Part shown: piece after piece, positions 14,557-22,497 of the stretch | Layout of the letters: each line of letters begins with the position of its first letter | Position numbering within the stretch: position 1 is the stretch's first letter | Virus record (IMG/VR): IMGVR_UViG_3300023242_000004 | Coordinates: 1 to 64,000 of that record | From: a virus | Strand: one strand, 5' to 3' | Length of the DNA: 64,000 bases | Made by a program: the position numbers and the translations under genes | Notes under the pieces: model-generated | Databases searched by the model: none | The model's input: only the letters and a program-made list of their open reading frames with translations | Told to the model about the DNA's origin: nothing

Positions 14557-16503
14557 TTAACCTTTGGTGTTTTTTGAGGTAATGATAGCTTTTACCTCAT
14601 CAATCGTTTTACCTGTTTTTTTGGCAATAGCCTCATATATTTTGTTTTCACCCAAGGAAGGTGCATTTATATTACCTTTTGTTTTTTTAAGTTTAACAAC
14701 GTTATCAACGGCCCCAGCACTACAACCAGTACCAGCTGGTTTGTTATTCATTTTAACACAATCGTTAAAATCAACAAACGCACCACCAGCCCATTGTGTT
14801 TTCTTTTCAGCACTCGTTTTTGGGTTATTTTTACCTAAATCCATTGTCAACCCACCAGGTGTATCATACTGGAAATTACCAGCAGAAGCAACACTCATGG
14901 TTTCGTTCATAGTTGGTTTGTACCAATTATTCGTATCAGATGGGTCAATACCCATTCTATTTAAAACATTTATAGTTACAACTTTAAAATCAGATGGTCT
15001 ATTTTCTGGGAAATTATTGACTAAATCTTCTTTGGTATAATATTTTATGCTTTCATTATCAATATCTGCATAATCCCAACCATCAGCGATTTTACCATCA
15101 GATTTAAAGATAGCGAAATGTGTATAACCTAAACCTAAATCTTCTTTTACAACTGGAATATTTGGCATTTCTCTTTTCATAACAGAAGAATCACCCGTAC
15201 TTAATGATGGGGTAAATTGGCCACCCACAGACATAGTATTCGTACCACCCATAGCGCCACCGTCCATTTCATCAACACCACCAAACGCATTGTATTGTCC
15301 AACTGGTATTGAATCTGGTTCGGGCATATCTTTAATTTTCATCGCTTTTTTAGCGTTTTTAGAATCTAATTTGTTTTGTGCGTCTCTCCTTTTAAAAAAC
15401 TCATCTTCGTATCTTTGTGAATCGGCTCTTCTTTGTGCGATTACAGCTTTAATTCTAGTCATTTTATCGCCTTCTGTTTCGTTTTCATTAAGACCGCCTA
15501 ACCCTTTAGTAACCATAGGGTCTTTATCATACATTTCTAAAAAATCTTGCCTTAATTCATCATCAATTTTAACCAAGTCAAAATCACCACTTTCCCAAGC
15601 AACCAAACCTTCACCAACTTTAAACCTAGAAATATTATCATTAATATAATCATTTAATACGTCTTTATCGATATCCCAATCATCACTATACTCGTTATCG
15701 TAACCACCTTCACCATCTGGTTCTGAATCAATTATTTCTCTATCAACATAACCTAAAAAACTATCTCTATCAATATCGCCATAATAAAAAACATATAATC
15801 CATTATCATTGCTTTTAACAAAAGCAAATTCGCCAGTATAAGTTATTACCTGTAATTTGGGGTTTTTAATATGTGTACCTTTACTATATTTTGAATCTGG
15901 TTGGTTTGCTGGGTTGTTGGATAAACTATCGAACCAATCACCTTCTTCTAGTTCATCTTTAGGTGTTTTATCATTTCCAAGCATAGTTCTTAATTCTTCT
16001 TCAACAGCATTTATCGCTTTATCTGGAGAACCTAAAGTTTTAGATAACTCATAACCACCATCTTTTTTAATAACTAACCTACTAGCCTCCAAAGCATCGC
16101 AAATATCATCATAAGTTAAATCATTTTGACCCCAAAATTGGGAAAATTCATCTGATTTACGATAAAGATATTTGATTAACTCTAAAGTTTCTTTTTTTAG
16201 TTGGTCTTCATTTTCCATCATGGGTTTATCAAACTTTCCTTGTATAGAGCTACTTAAACCTTTTATAGGTGTTTTAATGTTAAAGTCTGAAGTTTTTATG
16301 TTTTCTTCATTAGCGACATTAATATTTGAAATATTTTCACCGTTGGTAGCTTGTTTAAATGCTTTATCAACTCTAGTTAAACCACCCTTAACTTTTGGAA
16401 ACTGCATCTCAATAATATTTTCTTTGATTAAACCAGAAGCAAAAATTCTGTTGTATTGTTCTTTGGTTATTTTCAATTTGTTTTTATTTGAATCGTTGTT
16501 CAT
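14557..16503 (-). CDS. large hydrophilic virion-associated protein
   Basis: Protein of 648 residues, not recognised. It starts with a basic stretch (NKNKLKITKEQYNRIFASGL) similar in style to the 12515 gene. It has a globular segment around 220-260 (LQVITYTGEFAFVKSNDNGL, YVFYYGDIDRDSFLGYVD) that may be a small beta domain, Gly/Met-rich linkers (GGVDEMDGGAMGGTN) and a C-terminal segment with three Cys (FNDCVKMNNK, GTGCSAGAV). It probably belongs with the neighbouring 12515 protein in the virion. It is separated by 3 nt from 16507-16758 upstream. Confidence 0.6.
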   Translation of the reverse strand: MNNDSNKNKLKITKEQYNRIFASGLIKENIIEMQFPKVKGGLTRVDKAFKQATNGENISNINVANEENIKTSDFNIKTPIKGLSSSIQGKFDKPMMENEDQLKKETLELIKYLYRKSDEFSQFWGQNDLTYDDICDALEASRLVIKKDGGYELSKTLGSPDKAINAVEEELRTMLGNDKTPKDELEEGDWFDSLSNNPANQPDSKYSKGTHIKNPKLQVITYTGEFAFVKSNDNGLYVFYYGDIDRDSFLGYVDREIIDSEPDGEGGYDNEYSDDWDIDKDVLNDYINDNISRFKVGEGLVAWESGDFDLVKIDDELRQDFLEMYDKDPMVTKGLGGLNENETEGDKMTRIKAVIAQRRADSQRYEDEFFKRRDAQNKLDSKNAKKAMKIKDMPEPDSIPVGQYNAFGGVDEMDGGAMGGTNTMSVGGQFTPSLSTGDSSVMKREMPNIPVVKEDLGLGYTHFAIFKSDGKIADGWDYADIDNESIKYYTKEDLVNNFPENRPSDFKVVTINVLNRMGIDPSDTNNWYKPTMNETMSVASAGNFQYDTPGGLTMDLGKNNPKTSAEKKTQWAGGAFVDFNDCVKMNNKPAGTGCSAGAVDNVVKLKKTKGNINAPSLGENKIYEAIAKKTGKTIDEVKAIITSKNTKG

Positions 16504-16506
16504 AGT

Positions 16507-16758
16507 TTAATTTGTTTTATTACTTAAATTATCTCTCCAAAAACTTTTTTTAACCCAAAGAGCTTTGAATAACTGTGTGAGAACGTTTTTAGTTATCTCC
16601 ACTACTTTATCTTCTAGTTCTTTTTCATTTTTAAGCCTATCTTTAACTATCTTTTCAACTTTTGATTTGAATGCCTCACTATCCATGTAAATTTTTATTT
16701 CTTTGGACATATCGGCTTTACTAAGATTTTCGTTAATTTTTTTATTGTTTTCGACCAT
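16507..16758 (-). CDS. small charged helical protein
   Basis: Protein of 83 residues, helical and highly charged (MDSEAFKSKVEKIVKDRLKN and EKELEDKVVEITKNVLTQLF), with a basic tail (WVKKSFWRDNLSNK). It is the first gene of the late operon running to 12515, with a candidate late promoter at 16767. The pattern fits a small internal virion or scaffold protein. No family recognised. Confidence 0.55.
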   Translation of the reverse strand: MVENNKKINENLSKADMSKEIKIYMDSEAFKSKVEKIVKDRLKNEKELEDKVVEITKNVLTQLFKALWVKKSFWRDNLSNKTN

Positions 16759-16766
16759 TATAATGT

Positions 16767-16782
16767 TTTTATTATAAATATT
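16767..16782 (-). promoter_or_regulatory. candidate late promoter motif
   Basis: Minus strand AATATTTATAATAAAA, 8 nt before ATG 16758. Confidence 0.45.
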
Positions 16783-16791
16783 AAGAATAAC

Positions 16792-16820
16792 AAAAAAAGC
16801 CTCACTAAAGGCTTTTATTT
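16792..16820. terminator. terminator hairpin
   Basis: AAAGCCT (16796-16802) pairs with AGGCTTT (16809-16815) with runs of A on the left and T on the right. It ends the spanin/amidase operon from the right. Confidence 0.7.
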
Positions 16821-16841
16821 ATTTTCTTATAATAGTTACTT

Positions 16842-16886
16842 GATGGTAATATCGTTTTGGGTGATTGTCACCCTATCTTTACCATC
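16842..16886. other. nested inverted repeat between operons
   Basis: Outer arms GATGGTAA (16842-16849) and TTACCATC (16879-16886) enclose an inner perfect hairpin GGGTGA-TTG-TCACCC (16859-16873). It lies in the 3' untranslated region of the spanin-like gene, between that gene's stop and the terminator, and could be an RNA-stability or regulatory structure. Confidence 0.5.
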
Positions 16887-16914
16887 GCTTTTCTTTGTCT
16901 TACTTTTTCAATAC

Positions 16915-17373
16915 TTATAATAATAAAACTAATATTGGAAGAGCAATAACGCCAATAAAAGCTAATATTTTAAGTCTTTTCTGTTTTTTTATTTCTTTAT
17001 TTTGGTCTTCAATTGTATTATCTAAAATAGCAACTTCTTCATCTTTATTTGCTATAATTCTTTCTAAATTTATAACTTGCTGTACTTGGTTATCGCTTTT
17101 TTGTTGCATCGCTTTTATCTTTGATACTTGTAATTCAATAGTATTTTTTTGTAAACTATCTCTTAACATGTAAACATTTACAATACTATCAACAATTTTC
17201 TTATCCAACACGTCGACTAATATTTTTTTAGCGTCTTTTATATGGAATTGTATTAATGTATCGCCTTGTGTTGTCACTACAGTGGCAACTCTAGGGTTAT
17301 TCTTCGAGATAGGCTGAGAATGCGTTGGCAACACCATTAGCAGACAAACTATTAACATAAATAGGTATTTCAT
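16915..17373 (-). CDS. spanin-like envelope protein (outer partner candidate)
   Basis: Protein of 152 residues with an N-terminal signal peptide (MKYLFMLIVCLLMVLPTHSQ), a long coiled coil (about 70-130) and a C-terminal hydrophobic helix (LKILAFIGVIALPILVLLL). Its first 77 nt lie inside the gene for the upstream coiled-coil protein in another frame, the arrangement typical of Rz/Rz1 spanin genes. No lipobox Cys is seen, so it is not a classical outer-membrane lipoprotein. It could instead span both membranes by itself. A role in fusing inner and outer membranes at lysis is inferred from architecture and from the amidase in the same operon. Confidence 0.5.
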   Translation of the reverse strand: MKYLFMLIVCLLMVLPTHSQPISKNNPRVATVVTTQGDTLIQFHIKDAKKILVDVLDKKIVDSIVNVYMLRDSLQKNTIELQVSKIKAMQQKSDNQVQQVINLERIIANKDEEVAILDNTIEDQNKEIKKQKRLKILAFIGVIALPILVLLL

Positions 17374-17656
17374 TTTTTTTATTTTTTAAATCGTTTAATT
17401 GTGATTGCGTTTTAGATAGTTTTACATCATTTTCTTTTATTTTATTTTCTATACTAACAATAAATGTGTCTAATTTATTAATTTCGCTTTTTAAACCATC
17501 AATTCTAGAAAATAACTTTTTGTTATCTTTATCTAACACACTAATTTGTTTTTGATAATCACTAGGGTTATTTTTTTGACCAACAAAAACAGCTATTAAC
17601 AATAACACACCTAAAACAATAATAAAAATTGATTTGATATCTAGTGATTTTTCCAT
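17297..17656 (-). CDS. spanin-like inner-membrane coiled-coil protein
   Basis: Protein of 119 residues with one N-terminal membrane helix (IFIIVLGVLLLIAVFVG) and a periplasmic coiled coil (KQISVLDKDNKKLFSRIDGL onward), the topology of an Rz-type inner-membrane spanin. The next gene overlaps it by 77 nt in another frame. Its ATG overlaps the stop of 17656-18138. Sequence similarity to named spanins was not detected by eye, so the assignment is structural only. Confidence 0.55.
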   Translation of the reverse strand: MEKSLDIKSIFIIVLGVLLLIAVFVGQKNNPSDYQKQISVLDKDNKKLFSRIDGLKSEINKLDTFIVSIENKIKENDVKLSKTQSQLNDLKNKKNEIPIYVNSLSANGVANAFSAYLEE

Positions 17657-18138
17657 TAGTTTTGTTTTGGTCTATATTCGTTAGGTAATTTTTTTGACCA
17701 CTCAAGTCTAAAGTTTTCATAGTAACCTTTTAATTTTTGCAGTAAAACACTGATATTGTCGTTCAATTCAATATCATTCATAGTGGTTTCAACCTCACCA
17801 GCAGCCAAAGACATTTTAAATATGATACCAGTTCCTTCTGACTCTTTATACTCCATAGCACCATCAATAATCACATTTTCATCTGTTGGAAATATCTTAA
17901 AGCTAGTTATTTTAATTCTAGGGGTAACGGTGTCTCTTAATTTTTTTAGTTCGTCATTAAAAACGGCATCACCAGCCACTGGCGTAACCACATCTTCTAC
18001 TTTTTTAGGTTCTGAACCTTCATTACCTTCAACAGGTACCATAGATTGCTCCTCTTCTTTTAAAAGTGATTTAAACCCACCTCTAATGATACCCATCATT
18101 TTCTTGGTCATATCATGTTCGTTAATGTTTTCTTTCAT
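17656..18138 (-). CDS. protein of unknown function in lysis/virion operon
   Basis: Protein of 160 residues. Its N-terminus, HDMTKKMMGIIRGGFKSLLK, is basic and amphipathic, followed by an acidic linker and a globular C-terminal domain (ITSFKIFPTDENVIIDGAME, later EWSKKLPNEYRPKQ). The layout resembles the small virion proteins of this phage that begin with an amphipathic leader. It overlaps the amidase stop by 4 nt, so translation is coupled. No family recognised. Confidence 0.55.
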   Translation of the reverse strand: MKENINEHDMTKKMMGIIRGGFKSLLKEEEQSMVPVEGNEGSEPKKVEDVVTPVAGDAVFNDELKKLRDTVTPRIKITSFKIFPTDENVIIDGAMEYKESEGTGIIFKMSLAAGEVETTMNDIELNDNISVLLQKLKGYYENFRLEWSKKLPNEYRPKQN

Positions 18139-18743
18139 ATTTCTTCTAGTTTATTTTTAAACTCAACACAATTCCATGATGGGTTTAAATCTGTGTAATG
18201 TTTTTCAATATTGCTTTTATAAATCACCCCTTGAAAATCAGATAGGGAATCCACTTTTGTATTGTGACCAATAACCTCTAAAGGTATATAAAATTCAGCG
18301 CATAATTTTTTAACTAGCTTGACGGCCGAATCAAATTGTGTTTGCGTGTGTGGTGCCCAATAACGATAGTTTCGCCATTTTTTTTCAAAAACTTCATTTG
18401 GTTTATTATAAATATTACCAATCCAAGTAATAAATTCTTTTTTTTCTTCGTCTTTTATTAACCAACCATCATTTTCCAAAAGAATTACTATTGATTTGGA
18501 ATCTTGTTCCGTTTTACCAAAAAAATTAGAATAATGTTTTGGGTCAAAATGATTATAAATAACACCAGCCGAATTTATAGTAAACGCAGCTGTTTTTTTG
18601 TAATTTCCATTGTATCTATTTTGCCATCCAATAACATGTTTCATATCATGATTAAAGGTACTACCTAAAACTATTTGAGTTTTTATACTATCAATAGGTA
18701 CGTAATTGTTTTTACTTAAAATATAATCTTTATTAATATTCAT
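18135..18743 (-). CDS. N-acetylmuramoyl-L-alanine amidase (Amidase_2-like)
   Basis: Protein of 202 residues with the zinc amidase layout. An early His-rich strand (STFNHDMKHVIGWQNRYNG) is followed by AAFTINSAGVIYNHFDPKHY, SIVILLENDGWL and VIGHNTKV. The end is KHYTDLNPSWN, corresponding to the H-x-D-P-G/S zinc and catalytic segment. It cleaves the bond between MurNAc and L-Ala in peptidoglycan. It may serve lysis or be a virion wall-entry enzyme. It is overlapped by its neighbours on both sides (start shared with the stop of 18743-19915), so it belongs to the same operon as the spanin-like pair. Confidence 0.75.
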   Translation of the reverse strand: MNINKDYILSKNNYVPIDSIKTQIVLGSTFNHDMKHVIGWQNRYNGNYKKTAAFTINSAGVIYNHFDPKHYSNFFGKTEQDSKSIVILLENDGWLIKDEEKKEFITWIGNIYNKPNEVFEKKWRNYRYWAPHTQTQFDSAVKLVKKLCAEFYIPLEVIGHNTKVDSLSDFQGVIYKSNIEKHYTDLNPSWNCVEFKNKLEEI

Positions 18744-19915
18744 TAATCACGTCTAAAAATAACTTTATTGTTATCACCATCTTTAACTATCTTATTAGAA
18801 CCAATTCTTTCCACCATATTAGTAGTTTTTGGTTCTGGAACTTTAACAGAAAAACCTCTGTTTCCTTCTTTTATCTCTTTGATATCTTCTAACTCTATTT
18901 TACCCTTGACAGCAATTGGTTCTTTTTTAACGGTTTTTATTTCAATTTCTTCATTTACTCCCTCATTTACTCCCTCACCTTTTAATTTTTCAACAAGGGT
19001 TTCTAGGATGTCTTTTGTCGAATCTTTTTTAGTCGCAGTTTTTTTTAAAATATTTTTAAGACAGTCTAACCATTTTTTTTCAGTAACTTTTTTATTTTTA
19101 ACTACTTTTGTTTCTTCTTCAATAACGTGACCTGTTTCCAATATGAACACTTTATTTGTTATAAGAATTAAAGCGACAGCCAATGGGTCAAACACAAATA
19201 TTAATAATAATATCATATAGTTAACCACATTAGACATAGGAACACCTGTAAGTTCAGATATATACTTCAATGGCCCAACTTCACCAGCAATAGCGTTATT
19301 GGCCTTCTTTTCAAGCCCTTTTACATTATATGAACTGATAGAATCAGACAACACAGAATTTTTAACGTTTAATTCGTCAATATCTAGTGTTAATTTTTGA
19401 ATCTCTGAATTAGCAGACGCAATATCACTTCTAACACTATTTCTAGCTCTATTTGAGGTTGAACCATCCAAACGTGATTCTTGGTTAGTTCTAAGATTTG
19501 ATAATTGGTCTAAACGTTTTGTTTTACCATCAATAATTTTTTGGTTATCAGCTAGACTTTTTTCAAACACTATTTTTTTACCGTTTAACACACCTAATTC
19601 ACCTTCATGTATTTCTAATTTATTAGCTGTTTTTTGGTAAGCGTTTGAAAGAAAACCATAAATACCAACAGATGTGATTATCATAAGAACCCCAACACTA
19701 ATAGTTAAATATATTCTAAGACCTTTGGCTAGCTTATCCCAGTATGTATGTAGCGCTGTCGTGGTAACAATCTTACCCAATTCTAGTATTGATGCCATTA
19801 TAATGACAGCAGTACTAGCACCCGCAAATAATTGACTAAGCCCAAAAATTGAAAACCCAGCACTAGTAATAGCTATTATAATAGCTGTAATTAACATAAT
19901 ATATTTAAAATTCAT
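18743..19915 (-). CDS. coiled-coil membrane protein of T4-like phages
   Basis: Protein of 390 residues with several hydrophobic helices (about 5-25, 33-50, 67-90, and 240-262). Between the third and last lies a long coiled coil (about 95-205) that includes NNAIAGEVGPLKY near its end. A charged cytoplasmic tail is rich in Glu, Lys and Val. The organisation recalls uncharacterised coiled-coil membrane proteins of marine and Bacteroidota T4-like phages (DUF4407-like). The start codon overlaps the stop of the homing endonuclease upstream (19912). A 25-residue stub (20864-20941) resembling its own N-terminus lies on the far side of that endonuclease, suggesting the insertion rebuilt the 5' end of this gene. 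Confidence 0.65.
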   Translation of the reverse strand: MNFKYIMLITAIIIAITSAGFSIFGLSQLFAGASTAVIIMASILELGKIVTTTALHTYWDKLAKGLRIYLTISVGVLMIITSVGIYGFLSNAYQKTANKLEIHEGELGVLNGKKIVFEKSLADNQKIIDGKTKRLDQLSNLRTNQESRLDGSTSNRARNSVRSDIASANSEIQKLTLDIDELNVKNSVLSDSISSYNVKGLEKKANNAIAGEVGPLKYISELTGVPMSNVVNYMILLLIFVFDPLAVALILITNKVFILETGHVIEEETKVVKNKKVTEKKWLDCLKNILKKTATKKDSTKDILETLVEKLKGEGVNEGVNEEIEIKTVKKEPIAVKGKIELEDIKEIKEGNRGFSVKVPEPKTTNMVERIGSNKIVKDGDNNKVIFRRD

Positions 19916-20820
19916 TTTTTATATTTTTTTTTTAATTTATTAATAACGTTTTCGTCATACTTTATAATTAACAATTGTATTTTGTTATTTTCACAAAACT
20001 TTAATTTAATATTATCATTAATTAATTGTTGTTTAAATTTTTCACTACCACCAAAAAATTTAAAGCTTTTATAGTGTTGTTCACCATTAAATTCAATACA
20101 CATATTATAATCTGGTAAATAAAAATCAAATGGTAATGGGTATTTATTTATACAATTATTAAATCTATATTGTGGTGTAAAATTAATTTTATTATTTTCT
20201 AAAAAAACCCTTATCTGTTTTTCACCTTTTGATTCTTTACAAATAGGACAACCATTTTTTCGATTACAATGTTTAATAAATGATTGATTAAATACTCCGT
20301 GAAGTGAACAAATTATTTTTACTTTATTTTTATAATTAACATAATTAACTAATGAATAATCATATTTATCACCATGAACTAATTTAGCTTTATTTATAAA
20401 ATCTTGTGTCGACATCTTTTCAGTACCACCACATTTTAAACAACCATTACCTTGTAAATGATTATTTGGTGTTTGTTCAAATACCCCATGTATTGGGCAA
20501 ATTATTTTAATTTTAGTTTTATTATTTACATATTCAACTAATGAATAATCATAAAAATTATTATGTTTAACATTCATCCTATCAACAACTGTTCTTTTGT
20601 GATTATTAATATTTTTTGTATGGTAATTATCACATTTTAAACAACCACTTTTACCATACAAATGTTTATCTGGTGTTTTTTCAAATACCCCATGTATTGG
20701 GCAAATTATTTTAATTTTAGTTTTATTATTTACATATTCAACTAATGAATAATCGTATTTATCACCATAAATTATTTTAGAATCATTAATGAATTCTTCT
20801 TTAGTTTTTTTCTTTCCCAT
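19912..20820 (-). CDS. homing endonuclease with three DUF723 repeats and Vsr-like nuclease
   Basis: Protein of 302 residues. Three repeats of about 55 residues share GDKYDYSLV-YVN, then KIKIICPIHGVF, and a zinc-like C..C pair (GCLKC). These are DUF723-type DNA-recognition modules. The C-terminal region (about 190-300) has a Vsr/PD-(D/E)XK-type fold: FDFYLPDYNMCIEFNGEQHY, with the metal-binding Glu and the EQHY signature. It is a free-standing mobile endonuclease placed between a gene stub and the restarted gene. Its stop overlaps the start of 18743-19915 by 4 nt. It is more AT-rich and Asn/Lys-rich than its neighbours. Confidence 0.85.
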   Translation of the reverse strand: MGKKKTKEEFINDSKIIYGDKYDYSLVEYVNNKTKIKIICPIHGVFEKTPDKHLYGKSGCLKCDNYHTKNINNHKRTVVDRMNVKHNNFYDYSLVEYVNNKTKIKIICPIHGVFEQTPNNHLQGNGCLKCGGTEKMSTQDFINKAKLVHGDKYDYSLVNYVNYKNKVKIICSLHGVFNQSFIKHCNRKNGCPICKESKGEKQIRVFLENNKINFTPQYRFNNCINKYPLPFDFYLPDYNMCIEFNGEQHYKSFKFFGGSEKFKQQLINDNIKLKFCENNKIQLLIIKYDENVINKLKKKYKK

Positions 20821-20863
20821 ATTAATAAATATATAGCAACCACAAAAAATTACTTAAATTATT

Positions 20864-20941
20864 TTAAACCGAAAAGTATGCGGCACACCCAGCAACAGAT
20901 AACGCTAAAAATAACATTATATATCTAAACTTAATTTTCAT
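20864..20941 (-). pseudogene. 25-residue N-terminal stub related to the 18743-19915 gene
   Basis: Frame MKIKFRYIMLFLALSV, then AGCAAYFSV, stop. It aligns with the start of the downstream membrane protein (MNFKYIMLITAIIIAITSAG, then FSI): KF-YIML, a hydrophobic helix, then G and FS followed by V or I. It has its own late-type promoter (20951) and lies just before the endonuclease. Best read as the severed original 5' end of the gene. Alternatively it is a genuine small lipoprotein (lipobox-like LSVAGC). Confidence 0.6.
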
Positions 20942-20950
20942 ACTTTTTTG

Positions 20951-20966
20951 TTTTATTATAAATATA
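20951..20966 (-). promoter_or_regulatory. candidate late promoter motif
   Basis: Minus strand TATATTTATAATAAAA, 9 nt before the ATG of the stub at 20941; it would drive the operon through the endonuclease to 16915. Confidence 0.45.
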
Positions 20967-20975
20967 CTAATTGCA

Positions 20976-21001
20976 AAAAAAGGGTTCTAAAACCCTTTTC
21001 T
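20976..21001. terminator. terminator after the sigma factor gene
   Basis: AAAAGGGTT (20978-20986) pairs perfectly with AACCCTTTT (20991-20999), loop CTAA, with further A and T runs. It begins immediately after the sigma factor stop codon. Confidence 0.85.
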
Positions 21002-21832
21002 TTATTCATTCATTAATATTCGTAAACCTTGTGCGTTATGTCTTAATTTTCGTATAGCCTTCTCCTTTATTTGACGAATTCTTTCTTTCGTCAACCCGTA
21101 ATTTTCACCGATTGCCTCCAAAGTCATTGACTCACAGTCTGTATTTATACCAAAATAACACTCGATTATCATTCGTTCTCTGTTATCTAAGACATCTAAA
21201 ATTTTAGCTAACCCATCTTTTATTTTTTCATTTATTTCTAACTCATCAACATCAATTGATTCAGATGGAATCAATTCTATTAACTCATCACCGTCTTCAT
21301 TTATTAATTGGTTTAGAGAAGTTGCTCTTGGAAAATTTAAAGTTGCAGCTATTTGACTATCACTTTTTAAAATCTCACCAAAAACTGGTTGTCTTTCATT
21401 ATCATTTTCAAATCTAGAAATTTCTTTATTCAATTTTGTTATCTTATTGATAATGTTAGCTGGTAATCTAACCACCCTAGCGTTATCATTAAGGCCTTGT
21501 ATAATAGATTGTTTAATCCACCAAACAGCATATGATATAAACCTAAAACCTCTATTATGGTCAAACCTACTCGCTGCTTTAATTAAACCGTAATTACCTT
21601 CACTAATCAAATCAGATAAAGCCAAGCCTTGATTTTGATATTCTTTTGCGATTGAAATGACAAACTTTAAATTTGCTTTTACTAATTCTTCGGTGGCTTT
21701 AGTGTCACCATCTTTAATTCTTTTCGCTAAATTAACTTCCTCTTCTGGTGTTAATAACACCGATTTTCTTACTTCCTTAAAATATTTTGCGATGCTATCA
21801 TCTGTTTCAAAATTTGTAAACCTTTTGTCCAT
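21002..21832 (-). CDS. phage-encoded sigma-70-family RNA polymerase factor
   Basis: Redirects host RNA polymerase to phage promoters. Its 276 residues have the group 2-like order. Region 1.2 is SIAKYFKEVRKSVLLTPEEE. Region 2 contains LVKANLKFVISIAKEYQNQG, LALSDLISEGNYGLIKAASR, FDHNRGFRFISYAVWWIKQS and IIQGLN, which melts and binds the -10 element. Region 3 includes RVVRLP. Region 4 is a helix-turn-helix ending LTKERIRQIKEKAIRKLRH. Bacterial RpoD of Bacteroidota has about 287 residues, so it is near full length. It is a strong candidate for recognising the ATATTTATAATAAAA motif upstream of virion genes. It has its own host-type promoter (21877-21906). Confidence 0.93.
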   Translation of the reverse strand: MDKRFTNFETDDSIAKYFKEVRKSVLLTPEEEVNLAKRIKDGDTKATEELVKANLKFVISIAKEYQNQGLALSDLISEGNYGLIKAASRFDHNRGFRFISYAVWWIKQSIIQGLNDNARVVRLPANIINKITKLNKEISRFENDNERQPVFGEILKSDSQIAATLNFPRATSLNQLINEDGDELIELIPSESIDVDELEINEKIKDGLAKILDVLDNRERMIIECYFGINTDCESMTLEAIGENYGLTKERIRQIKEKAIRKLRHNAQGLRILMNE

Positions 21833-21876
21833 TAAACTGTTTCATTTTAATCTTATTTTGTTATGTTTTAACAATA

Positions 21877-21906
21877 CAAATATACGAAAAAACCCAATAA
21901 AGTCAA
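21877..21906 (-). promoter_or_regulatory. Bacteroidota-type promoter for the sigma gene
   Basis: Minus strand TTG (21906-21904, within TTGAC), 19 nt, TATATTTG (21884-21877), about 45 nt before ATG 21832. Confidence 0.6.
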
Positions 21907-21919
21907 GGGTTTTTGCACA

Positions 21920-22450
21920 TTATTTTGCTAATAATGGTAATATTTTTTTATCGTATTCGCTCATATTTTCTAAACCATTATCCATAATTTGATTTATCAA
22001 ATTTTCTCGTTCTTTTTTAGTCATATTTTTAATATCAACCTCATTAATAACTTTTTTTTCGTTTGTTTGGTTTTCAATTACAGCATCTTCAATTTCCTCT
22101 GTGTTGGTGGGGTTCGGTTTAGAGGCCATGACCTTTAAAAACTCAATCGTTTTTGTATCAAGTTCATTATTAGTTATTTTACCTATAAATCCAAATAAAC
22201 CGTCATGTACATCTTTTTTGGTTATTAAGTACCCAGAGTTTGTTGGGTCTAAATCAAAGACCATAAAACTTCTGTTATTTAAAGTAAACCAAGCCGATAT
22301 TTCTTTAACATCAACAAAAGAAGTGAACGTACCTATGATTATACCTCTGGCATCCAATATGTTGGGTTTAGAATCACTAATTTTTTCAATTTCTTTAAGA
22401 ACACCATCGGTATCACCCATGATAATCACACAATAATTTTTAAATTTCAT
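21920..22450 (-). CDS. conserved phage protein of unknown function
   Basis: Protein of 176 residues. The N-terminal half (MKFKNYCVIIMGDTDGVLKE, then ILDARGIIIGTFTSF and AWFTLNNRSFMVFDLDP) is an alpha/beta domain. The C-terminal part is helical and charged (MTKKERENLINQIMDNGLEN). I believe related proteins occur near gp46 in Bacteroidota phages, but no function is known to me. It has its own promoter (22467-22497), separate from the sigma factor transcript. Confidence 0.65.
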   Translation of the reverse strand: MKFKNYCVIIMGDTDGVLKEIEKISDSKPNILDARGIIIGTFTSFVDVKEISAWFTLNNRSFMVFDLDPTNSGYLITKKDVHDGLFGFIGKITNNELDTKTIEFLKVMASKPNPTNTEEIEDAVIENQTNEKKVINEVDIKNMTKKERENLINQIMDNGLENMSEYDKKILPLLAK

Positions 22451-22466
22451 ATATCGTTATTTTAAA

Positions 22467-22497
22467 CAAAGGTACTACAATTAACTAGCAATTGCAA
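22467..22497 (-). promoter_or_regulatory. Bacteroidota-type promoter
   Basis: Minus strand TTGC (22497-22494), 19 nt, TACCTTTG (22474-22467), about 20 nt before ATG 22450. Confidence 0.65.

Noticed and set aside
14557-16510. Several plus-strand frames of 60-160 codons opposite virion genes
   Set aside because: They are antisense shadows of well-supported minus-strand genes, with Ser/Leu/Phe-rich low-complexity translations and no start signals.
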